From Sapria himalayana (taxonomy: Eukaryota > Streptophyta > Magnoliopsida > Malpighiales > Rafflesiaceae), in NCBI GenBank assembly GCA_029783825.1, contig JAREIK010010186.1, positions 1 through 64,000 of the forward strand: a stretch of 64,000 nt of DNA, in the 5' to 3' direction. Both the position numbers and the translations under genes were made by a program. Shown here piece after piece: positions 26,216 through 36,721 of this stretch. Every line of letters begins with the position of its first letter. The stretch's first letter is position 1. The notes beneath the pieces were generated by a model. The model was not told the DNA's origin. It saw only the letters and a program-made list of their open reading frames with translations, and did not search any database.

Positions 26216-27216
26216 TTTTCAAAAGTTTATTTTTTTAAAAAAAATTCAAAAATAATTTAATATTTTATATTAAATTGAATAAAAATAGAAACTATAAACA
26301 ATAATTTATAAATAACAATAAATAAAATTATATAACAAATTATTCTGATTCAATATTTTACATAATTCAAACAAAACATAACAAAATTTTATTGCATCTA
26401 ATTATCAATGTAACAAATGACAATGTATAAAGTATAATATATCTGTGCATTGACTTTGCTTTCTTTCCCTCTGCTCTACAATCACCATCTATCTACTATG
26501 ACAAAGCTATCCAAGTCACTATGTGTTTTGTCTAGTGAAAAATTTCTTCACTTATACAAGCTTAGTATGGGGAACAATGCAGTACCATGACTATATTAAA
26601 TTTAAACAGTCAATCAAATCAAAATAAATAAATAAATAAAGTTATGTTTTCATAAATATATAATACTATAGTATATTTGTACATATATACTATAGTGTAT
26701 TTGTACATTTATACTAGCATTTTCACTCGTTACATGTATTCCTGAAGTATATCTAAATATATTCTACACTATTATATGTACAATTATACTCAGTATATAT
26801 GTAAATATATACTATAGTTTTATATGTACACATATACTGAGTACATATGTACTCAGTATATATTTAAATATAATACTACAAAATTATATATTCTTATATA
26901 CTGAGTATAAATGTACATATATTATAGTATTATATTTACATATAAACTGAGTATATATGTAAATATACTGCATTATTATATGTACATATATACTAAGTAT
27001 ATATGTACATATAATACTACATAATTATATGTGCTTATATATTGAATATATATGTACATATACTACAGTATATTTGTAAATATACTAAGTATATAAGTAC
27101 ATATATGCTATAGTATTATATGTACATATATACTCAGTATATACATACATATATACTTCAGTATATACATATATATATTTTGTAGTATATACGTGCATAA
27201 ATACTATAGTAAATCT

Positions 27217-27253
<37 letters not shown>

Positions 27254-27870
27254 CTATAGTATAAATATGTACTATAGTATATACTACAAGAGAATCTGAA
27301 AGAAACAACGAAAAAATTACAAAAAAATACAATGCACAAGGAGGACGTAGATCTGCACGAAATAAGAGTGTCAAGAACAAACCTGCATTTGCGTGGGACC
27401 AGAATTTTTTTGTCCATCTCACAGCTTTAAAAGCTAAGGTGTTGTTCCTATCACCAAGAGGACAAGACAAACCTTTTACATACCTATTATAAACTAAAAC
27501 TCTACTCAAAATATTTGGATACATAAACATATTTACAGATATATAAAAATATTAAGTATAGACATGAACAAACATAAATCTAAGTTGATAGTCATACAAC
27601 TTAAAAAAATATCTAAAAGATGCCCAACACTGATGTTTAGAGAGAAAGAAAGTGCAAAAAACAAAATGTTTTAGGAATAATAAAGATAATAGAACTCGAC
27701 CTCCTTTTGATCCAGCTAAAATCAGTAAAGATGGGACCCATGCATAGGACGGACAGTGGCAATGTCTGAAGGTTTTGAATCAGAATTTTTTCGTGCATCT
27801 TACATCAAATGTCTTGCAAATATTCATTATTAGGTTAATCGGAAATGAAAAGAACAAACTAGAATAAAGA
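26216..27870 (-). repeat. Internal duplication in element B, copy 1
   Basis: This segment aligns with 33238-34655. Shared landmarks are AAAATAGAAACTATAAA; TTTC..TCCCTCTGCTC at about 26464/33428; CTTCACTTATAC.AGC at about 26548/33508; TACATACCTAT.ATA..CTAAAACTCTAC at about 27478/34250; GACATGAACAAACA at about 27562/34338; TTTTGAATCAGAATTTTTTC at about 27774/34547; GGTTAATCGGAAA at 27834/34611. It lies 3' of the transposase genes and may be untranslated or an extra exon. Reading frames here (about 27085-27530, - strand) look incidental. Confidence 0.75.
26665..27290. repeat. ~50-bp minisatellite with TATACTGAGTATA-like palindromes
   Basis: Roughly a dozen degenerate units alternate TATACTACAGTATA-like and TATACTCAGTATAT-like palindromes separated by ATGTACATA. 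It ends in a (CA)n(TA)n tract at about 27217-27253. A shorter relative occurs in the duplicated copy at about 33640-33800. Confidence 0.8.
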
Positions 27871-28780
27871 TAAATGATACCACAAATGATGAACCACTTG
27901 TAAGCCCCCCAATGTTTTCTTAGTCTATAGTGCATTATTCATGAAAGATATATATTTTACAAGTATATCATTAGCTACTCAAGTTACTATATGTATTTCA
28001 TAATCTTAGATATTGATTCTCTTATCCTATGAAATACATTGCATGTGGATGTATAGATATGGTATTGCTCTAGTAAAGCGATTGAAGGCAAAGTAGTAAT
28101 ATACTTTACATTACAACTATAAGTTTCTCATGTTCATATGTTTGCTTTTGTACAATTACTCTTCTTCTATTTGTGTGTGTGTGTGTGGAAATGTTCTAGA
28201 TTTTTATATATGTTAGCCTATTGTGGGAGTTAACATGTTTTTATGAATTTTGATAAGTGGCAGGGGTTCATTTGTGGAAATTTCAAGTTTGATGCTAAAA
28301 AGTGTTTTTATTCCTTTGTTCCTTTTGTAAACATATCTTTGATTTGAGTGAAACATCTATGCAATCCTATATTGTATGTAATATGTAGCATAGTTATTGC
28401 ATTTATTATCTTGTGATAAGGTGTGGGCAAAAGCTATAAATATTAGTTACAAAAATATAAATTCATATCAAAATATTTTGTAATATTTGTTCTCATCATT
28501 AAAATCAAAATGATAACTTGTTTTATTGTTATTAATATCATGTATTGTAGCAATCACAAATATTATTGGCACATAAAATATTTCATTTTGGGCCTTTGTA
28601 TTCCCCACCATATGCGCTTTGGTATAATAATTATAAAATATTTACAAAAAAATAACTAATTTTCATGTTTAGTAAAAAATGTTTAAAAATAAAATATTTC
28701 TATTTTAATATACTATAAATGTTCCTTAGATTTATTGTCACTATATACATATACAGTGAAAATTTATATATAAAGCATAT
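27871..28780. other. AT-rich interior of element B, no gene seen
   Basis: Single-copy-looking AT-rich sequence with one GT tract at about 28172-28187. No coding, splice or terminal motifs could be supported. Confidence 0.5.
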
Positions 28781-28829
28781 ATGTATGTATATAGCATATA
28801 TTTATTTATTTATTTAGCATATTTGTATG

Positions 28830-28874
<45 letters not shown>

Positions 28875-29153
28875 TTAGCATATATGTATGTATGTATATA
28901 TGTGTGTGTGTATATATTTATATAATTATAGTATATATACATACATATATGTTTATATGTATGTGTATACATGTGTATGTTTGTATGTATGTATGTGTAG
29001 ACATGTGTATGTATGTATGTATGTGTATAGATTTGTATGTATGTATGTATGTATGTATTTTTGTATGTATATATATATGTATGTATGTAAGTATATTTAT
29101 GCATGTATGTATATATATATATGTATGTATGTAAGTATATTTATGCATGTATG

Positions 29154-29186
<33 letters not shown>

Positions 29187-29220
29187 GTGCATATATATAT
29201 ATGTGTGTGTGTGTGTTTGC
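28781..29220 (+). repeat. (GTAT)n/(TA)n tetranucleotide region
   Basis: ATGTATGTATGT and TATATA tracts, with a tandem ~44-bp unit containing GTAAGTATATTTATGCATG repeated at about 29076 and 29121. Pure GTAT and its complement are free of stop codons, which explains open frames rich in Met-Tyr-Val-Cys or His-Thr-Tyr-Ile here. Another microsatellite family, distinct from GATA. Confidence 0.92.
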
Positions 29221-29639
29221 ATATGTTTGAATATTTTTCAAAAACATTATAGTTTTCAACCTGAAACATATGCACACACACACACACCTAAACTATCCTC
29301 AAAACCTTAGTGGTTTTTATATACTAACACCAATTGTGTTTTTTTGACTAAATGTACTAAAGAGGAAAATATATTTTCAATATAAACTAGCATGAACTTG
29401 AATTTTTAATTTTGTTTATAGACAGAAAATTATAAGAGAGATAATTTTCTTTTCAAAATTTTAATTTTAAAAATATGAGAAATTGTGTTTTTTATGAATA
29501 TTTCATAATGAGTTTATTAAAACATGTAGTATATGCAGTTAAAATAGTTATATATAGTTAAACATATAGATATATATATATATATATTCATACAAGTAGG
29601 TTTATGTAGTTATACATAAATGTATATAAAGTTATAAAC
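29221..29639. other. AT-rich sequence, nothing recognised
   Basis: Contains a CA tract at about 29274-29287 and a TA tract at about 29572-29586. No gene or element end was seen. Confidence 0.5.
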
Positions 29640-30405
29640 AAATATATAGATTAACATATATGTATAAATAGTTATAATTATAGTTATATTTAATTATATA
29701 TAGTTTTATATAGTTATAAAAATATTTATATATAGTTATACACATAAAGGTAAACATAATATTCTATGTTGTTATACGTGTAATTATAAAACTAGTTACA
29801 TGTTATACATATAGTTACACATTTAGTTAAACTTATATTTATACATGTAGGTATATATATTTTCATTTAATTTTATATATTTATACATATAGTTTTGTAT
29901 AGGCATAGATATAGTAAAATACATTTTTACATATAAATATATAAAAATGTATATTAAATATATGTTGTAAATAATATATAAAAATTATTGATATTTAAAT
30001 ATATTTACAAATATATAGATTTACATATGTGTATACATAGTTACAAATATAGGTATATTTAATTATATAAAGTTTTAATAGTTATACAAATATTTATATA
30101 TAGTTATACACATATAGTTAAACATAATGTTGTATGTTGTTATACATGTAATTATAAATATAGTTATACACATATAGTTACATGTGGTTATACATTTAGT
30201 TACACATTTAGTTAAACTTATATTTATACATGTAGGTATATATTTTTTTCATTTAATTTTATATATTTATACATATAGTTATGTATAGGTATAGATATAG
30301 TAAAATACATTTTTATATATTAATATATAAAAATGTATATTAAATATATGTTGTATATAATTTATAAAAATTATTGATATTTAAATATATTTAAATACAT
30401 GTAGT
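29640..30405. repeat. Tandem duplication, two ~370-385-bp units
   Basis: Unit 1 (about 29640-30009) and unit 2 (about 30010-30405) share, in order, TATATAGTTATACACATA, TGTTGTTATAC, ACATGTAGGTATATAT (29844 and 30229), AGATATAGTAAAATACATTT and AAATTATTGATATTTAAATA. Each unit is itself built from AT-rich ATATAGTTATACA-like words. No coding potential was seen. Confidence 0.85.
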
Positions 30406-32999
30406 TTGTTTAAGTAGTTTTTGAAGGAAATATCAAAACATTTGAAGCAATTCAATTTCATGCTACGTGTTTCAAGATATGCATCTCATAAATCAATTGT
30501 TAAAAAAATGATATGGCATAATTTGATTATTAAAAAAATTATGATTGAGAAAAATTAAAATGTTAATAGTCTGCCACATAATTTTGATATATTCTACATG
30601 AAATATAATTTGATATATTATATGTCTTTTCATGTTTTAAAAAAACATACCTAGAAAAAATAAAAGTAATATTCTAAATGTATTTTTATTAAAATATAAT
30701 ATAATGATCATAAAAAAAGCAAGCATCATGAAATGTTAATTAACATTATCAAATATCATGTTAATAGGATAGTATAGGAAATAACTAATAATGATGTTAA
30801 ACATCATTATAAAAAATTGTGATAATCATTCAAAATTATCAAAACATGAAATAACATATTTTCAAATAAATCTTAAAATATCATTAATTGCATAAAAAAT
30901 CCATCAATAATATTTAATTCATTGTATCAAAGAGTGACACTAAAGAAAAATATTGATGAGTATTTTCCAATTTTCAATCAACATGCATCAAAAATTTTAG
31001 AACACAAAAAACATTGATAATTTATCAATAACATTAGTAACAATGAAACACAATAGAAAAAATAATAATATATTTCCACGAAATTTATAGATTTTTATTA
31101 AAAAATATTGTGCCTCTCAATATAAATATCTAAAACATACAACATATCCAATACTTACATCAATGATATTTATAACATTTGTGTCATTAACCCTAATTGA
31201 ATTATGAAAAATTTTAACAAATATTATTATAAAAATGTGCTCTAAATATTTATTAGTTATACATATAATCTAATATTTTCAAAAAAAAATCATTGAACAA
31301 ATTTTAATGTTTCTGAATAATATGGAAAAACATATTGCTTCATAGAAGAAAAATAATGTAACATCATATAAAGAAAAATTTTACTAATCCTTCTCTTCTA
31401 CCTACCAAACATTGATGATTTAGCTATTTCAAATTATGATTGACTATTAATGACCAATTTTTTTAGAAGAATAATGATTAACAAAATTGATAACAAATAT
31501 GTGCTTTTATAAATTTAAAACTTCAATATTCAAAATCATGATATAATCAAGAATATCTTATGAAAATTAAAATTTGATTCATCTATTGTCCTAGCAAATA
31601 ATTGGATAAGTATGCATTTTAAAATTATGAGCTCTAACATAAAAAAATTTTACCTACACACATCAACTACTCTATTCCATGTTTATTGATCGTAGTTTAT
31701 ATTGTGATAATCATGAATACTACTTATCTCTGGTTTAAAATATGAATGTCATTAAATCATGCACGAGCTTAATTTGATCACCAACAAAAGCCCAAGCCAC
31801 ATAGTAATCATGTAAAAGCGTTATTATGTATTTAAATTAGTGAATTATATAAGGATACCTATTGTATACAAGTGCAAAAAAAGCTATTTTAGTTATACAT
31901 AAAGTCATGAAAAAGTCACAATCCTAAAATTACTCTAGCCTAAATGACAGTTGAATGTTTGATATACAAATCACTCCTATGACTAATTTGAATATTAATT
32001 AAATGTGAATACTAATTGAATGCATATTTTCTTTACTTTAATACTTCTCTTCATGTTGAAATATGTTTGTCAATAACTCCCAACATGCTAAGGTGCATGT
32101 GAATAACTAGGGCTTATAATCACCCAGTTAATAAATTTGTGATTTGCTTTCATGGTTACATACAAGATGTTTTGACTTTTCAAATTTGGATTTTCTAATT
32201 GATTAAGTGACAATCTAATTCAATATATTTCTTATGCTCATGGAAAACAAAGTTGGTAGCAATGTGCAAGGTTATGCGACCGTCACAAGTATCTAAACCA
32301 AGTGAGTTCATAGGTAAATGCAAACTCGGACCAATATCTGCCTCTACTAATGATATTTACACCTTTGATTGTTTCTCACACTTCTATGGCACAAGTAACT
32401 TACCAAAAAAGTATTAACTTATCAATTACCATTATTTAATTGGATATCTTTCTATATTGAAATCATATTCAGAGACAACAAAAATAGAAACCATAAACAT
32501 TAGCATTTGTTTTTTCCTAAGTTACCGAAGCAGAAAACATTAAGCATAATTATTTTTCTTAAGATACACAAGCAGAAAACAATATGCAAACATTTAGTAT
32601 TTGAAATCAATAAAACTATAAAAAATTAAATAGTAAAAAAACAAAGTTTACACTAACCATTTATTATTTTATTAATGGTGTAGAGTCAAAATCATATAAT
32701 GATATAAAAATAGAATAAAAAAGAAAAAAAAATTGGTGGAAAATTAAAAAAAATAAAACTTCAATATTCTGTAAAAACCAAACTACGCCCGTATGAACAT
32801 GGCCTGTGATGTCCTCGTAAAACTTCCGATCGGCTATTGCCGTAGCTTGTGGCAGCACAATTCTGAGATGTGCTCATCCTCTTCTACTAATTGAAGATTG
32901 CTATCTGTAAAGATATCTCAAGCAAAAATTGGGTTGATTCAAAACATGTTTATCTAACTGTGAAGGAATGACATGCTAACTTGATGAGACGGATTCAAA
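30406..32999. other. 2.6-kb AT-rich stretch without a recognisable feature
   Basis: Very AT-rich, with frequent ATCAT/ATGAT words and no long open frames. The short frame at 32664-32858 (- strand) has no family resemblance. It is probably degraded transposon or insertion filler within element B. Confidence 0.5.
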
Positions 33000-33100
33000 A
33001 ATTGCTTCTGGCACCACTACTGCCACTACCATCACTAGCACCACTGTCGTCATTGTCGCTGCTGCCACCACTACAGCAATTACCGCCACTGATAATAGGC
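33000..33100. repeat. Short triplet-repeat island (CCACTA/CTGCCA-like)
   Basis: A GC-richer run of CCACTACTGCCACTACC-like triplets ends in TAATAGGCTTTCACATACC. The larger island at 33815-34235 ends in an almost identical AATAGGCTTTTACATACC, so the two are duplicated units about 1.14 kb apart. Confidence 0.8.
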
Positions 33101-33104
33101 TTTC

Positions 33105-34655
33105 ACATACCTATAATAGGCTAAAACTCTATACAAAAAATCCAGAGAAACCCAAACATATTCACAGATATATAAAAATAGTTAATATAGACATGAACAA
33201 ACACAAATAAAAGTTGATTGTCATACAATTTCAACAAAAATTTAATTAAATAATTTAATATTTTTAAATTAAGTTTTATAAAAATAGAAACTATAAATAA
33301 AACTTTTAAATTAAACGAAAAAAATCATTTAATAACTTATTTTAATACAATATTTTAAATATCTAAAACAAAAAAATAACAAAAAATATATTACATTTTA
33401 TTAATCAATGTATTATGGTGCTTTCTCTCCCTCTGCTCCTCTGATCACCAACTTTCTACTGCAAAAATGCTATCTAAGTCACGGTGCTTAATGTTTGTTG
33501 AAATATGTCTTCACTTATACGAGCTTTGCATGAGAAATAATGTGGTACCAAATCTGTACGAAATTAAACCACCAGATAAAATGAAAATAAATAAAAAAAA
33601 CTATGTTTTGGTAAATATATATTGCTGCAGTAAAATGTACATATATACTAGCATTTCACTCATACATATATTACTACAGTATATGTACATATAAACTATA
33701 GTTTTATGCATACATATATATTGAGTACAAATATATACTCAGCTTATATGAACATAAAATATTGTAGGATTATATGTACGTATATACTAACTATATACCT
33801 ATGTATATACAGCATTTGTTGCCATTGCAGCTACTCCCACTGTCCCTTCCCCTGCCTCTACCACTACCTCCACCACTTCCTCTGCCACTACTACTACCAT
33901 TGCCACTACCACTGGCACTGCCGATGGCACTACCACTTCCATTGCTACTACTGTCAGTGCTATAGCTGTTGCTATCGTAGTTACTGGTGCTACTGCTACT
34001 GCCCCCACCACCATCACTACTGCCGCCATTGCCACAGCTACCATTGATGTTACTACTGCCGCTGCAGCCACTAATGTCACCTTTGCCACTATTCCGGTGA
34101 TGCCGTTGCACCGTCACTACTACCACTACCTCAGTTGCTGTCATTGCTGCCGCTGCCTCAATTGCTGCCATTACTGCTACTACTGCTACCGCCGCCGCTA
34201 CCATCGCTGTCATTGCTATCACTACCAATACTACTAAAAATAGGCTTTTACATACCTATAATAGGCTAAAACTCTACCCAGAAAATTCAGAGACACAAAA
34301 ACATATTCACATATATATATAAATAACTATTATTGACATGAACAAACACAAATTAAAGTTGATTATCATACAGCTTCAACAAAAATCAAAAAGATGTCTA
34401 GTAATTATGTTTAAAGATAAAGAGAGTGCAAAAATAATATGTTTTTAGAATAATAAAGATAAGATAAGCTAGCCCTCTTTTTGATAAAGCTGAAATCGGT
34501 AAATATGAGACCCAATAACTGGAAGGATTGTGGTAATGTCTGAATGCTTTGAATCAGAATTTTTTCTTTTGTCTCACATAATATGTACTACAAATATTCA
34601 TATATTGGTTAATCGGAAAAGCAAAGAAAAACCCAGAATAAAAAAAATTGAAACC
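33105..34655 (-). repeat. Internal duplication in element B, copy 2 (with a partial third copy)
   Basis: 33238-34655 aligns with 26216-27870. In addition 33105-33240 repeats the start of the ACATACCTATAATAGGCTAAAACTC module that also begins at about 34249, giving three copies of that module (27478, 33107, 34249). The main difference from copy 1 is that copy 2 carries the triplet-repeat island where copy 1 has about 150 bases of unrelated sequence. Confidence 0.75.
33815..34235. repeat. Cryptic trinucleotide-repeat island (CTACCA/GCTGCC-rich)
   Basis: About 420 bases of imperfect CTACCACTGCC-type triplets, much richer in GC than the flanks. All three frames of both strands stay open for long stretches, giving Ala/Val, Gly/Ser or Cys/His/Tyr-rich hypothetical peptides, as expected of a triplet repeat. 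It might have been a low-complexity coding tract of the element, but nothing supports translation. Confidence 0.85.
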
Positions 34656-34734
34656 TGCAAAAAAATATCATAATTATTTGCTACTCATTGACACAAATAA
34701 ATAATAGTTCAAATATAATTTTCATACTCAATCA

Positions 34735-36593
34735 TCCTCATAATTTCCTACATTGAATGCAATCTATTGCACCAATTTTGCTAACTATGACTCCATATAG
34801 GACATCTGATGTTGCATTACATTTTTAATTTCTTTATCTCATAATTCATTTCTTTAATTTCTTACATTTCTTCCATCAAATTAGTTATCTACTCATCCTT
34901 CTTTTTAATTTTGGTCTCCATAACTACAATATGTTCATTTGTGTCTAGTTCTTGTTCAACCGCCTCATCCACCATTGCTAAGGCAGATGAATTAGAAGCA
35001 CGACTGCTACAACAAAATGTCATTCCCTTAGAGCCGATTCCGTACACTCGCCGCATCTTTCGACCTCCTATTGTCTCCAAATAAATAGGATCATAGTCAA
35101 TTGGTTGAAGATCCACAGAACTCTCAACTTATTGATGAGCAGCTGTCCAAGTTCCTCCATTAGGTCCTGAGATAAAAATTGAGAAAAAAACTATTCTAGA
35201 TATACAAAAAATAAAATAAATATTTTGCATTAAACAATTTTCATAATGTACTGTAGTTTTATAAAATCTAATTAATAATACATTTTTTACAGCAATCATC
35301 TGATACTTGTTGTCAACATACTGACCATCTACTTTTTTCACATGCATCTTCTTGAAAATCTCATAAAAATTTGGATCTCGACTCTATTCTCCAGCCTAGA
35401 ATTGTTTTTATTAAGTCATAAAAAAACAAATGATAAAATATTTAACTAAAATAATAAAACCATGATAAAATTTTATTTATTGGACTATTAGGACAACCAC
35501 AAAATATAGATATGTTTAGAATTTTAAATTTGGACCAAATCTCACGCATGCTCAATGCTCGACTTTGAACCTCCAGTGTGTCAAGAGATTCATGTACCTA
35601 GTCCAGCTGCCTCACTTCATCGATTTTTTGTGGCAATATTTGATTTTTTCTTCACATTTGGCTCCTTCCAATAATTAAGCCACTCATGCTAGTCTTCCTT
35701 GGATATAAAATCAGGCCAATCTTCCTCGGATATAAAATCATGCCTTTCTTTCATTTTCTTTAATTTATGGACAAAATTAGAATCGATAAGCAGCTTTGAT
35801 CTCCCATAATGACTTTATCATTCCATCAAATTTGGATGTCCATGTGTGCTAATTTTATAAATAGAAAAATGACAAAAGAATTTATATTAACTACAAGAAA
35901 ACAATTATTTACTGATTGAATAATAATCAACATAAAAGTTAAGTAATTATATATTTATTTTTCAATGCTTTTGTTTTGCTATTTTTACCTGAAAGTCATT
36001 AAAATATGACTCTTTTGTCGATTTAGAAACTTTCTTCGAGGAGAAAGCTTTAGAATTTGTCATTTTCTTGAAAGCCTTTGTAATTATAGTCGAACACTTG
36101 TGAGCTGGAATAAAATTGTACAAATAAATAAATAACATTGAAAACAAGCATATCATAATAATTTTAAAAAAACCACTGACAGTAACATCAAAAAATTAAT
36201 TTTTCAATTTATTTTTACATATTTATTTTACCTCTCATCCACAATCTCAATACATTACACTGACTACAGAGAAAGACACGACATTTGATGATGTCATTTG
36301 TATTGTAAATGGGAGAATAATCAGTGTATACTATGGTGTAGAAGATAGAGATGGATAAAAAGTGTGAGTAGGAAGCATAATTGGTGGTTGGCTTACATTT
36401 GATTAAGGTGATAATTGAGGTCTCAAAGATGGTGATGGTGATAGAAAAGTAGATGGTGATTGTGATGTTAAAGTCTCAATATGGTGGCTATGAGATGGGA
36501 CTGATTTGCAACATGATGTAACATACTAGTTGAATTTGGTTCATTTCTATGTCCACGTCAACCTCCACCACAACCACGTCCTTTAGGCGCCAT
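34735..36593 (-). pseudogene. CACTA second gene, Transposase_24-like, degenerate
   Basis: - strand. The likely start is ATG at 36593, directly after an acceptor-like TTTTGTACAGCAG, reading MAPKGRGCGGG before a TGA; Gly/Arg-rich starts are usual for this CACTA protein. Downstream pieces in order: AHKCSTIITKAFKKM ... KKVSKSTKESYFNDFQ (36098-35985), DWHEWLNYWKEPNVKKKSN (about 35696-35640), FYEIFKKMHVKKVDGQYVD (about 35370-35315), GGRKMRRVYGIGSKG (about 35075-35025) and a coiled-coil tail with QHQMSYMES (about 34825-34800). The W..WLNYW..P..KKKS, HVKKVDGQYVD and RVYGIGS blocks are the conserved core of plant Transposase_24 (Ptta/En/Spm) proteins. Frameshifts and stops separate the pieces; some gaps are probably introns. 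Its role in CACTA biology is accessory DNA binding. Confidence 0.82.
35680..35755 (-). repeat. Short in-frame tandem duplication in the Transposase_24-like gene
   Basis: Two copies of a 27-30-base unit containing GGATATAAAATCA in tandem encode SEEDWPDFI then SKEDWHEW on the - strand. This local duplication sits just before the conserved WLNYW block. Confidence 0.7.
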
Positions 36594-36721
36594 CTGCTGT
36601 ACAAAATAAAACATAGAACAAAAATAGAGATATGATGAACAAGCATGAATTTTCGAATAAAACACACGATAGATTTCAACAAAATATAAAAAGTCTTTGA
36701 TAATTTAACTTTATAATAAAA

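Noticed and set aside
28781..29310. Open frames on both strands rich in Met-Tyr-Val-Cys or His-Thr-Tyr-Ile
   Set aside because: Translation of a GTAT/TA microsatellite.
33706..34228. Ala/Val-rich, Gly/Ser-rich and Cys/His-rich frames on both strands
   Set aside because: Several frames of both strands are open because of the triplet repeat. No single frame is favoured and no domain is present.
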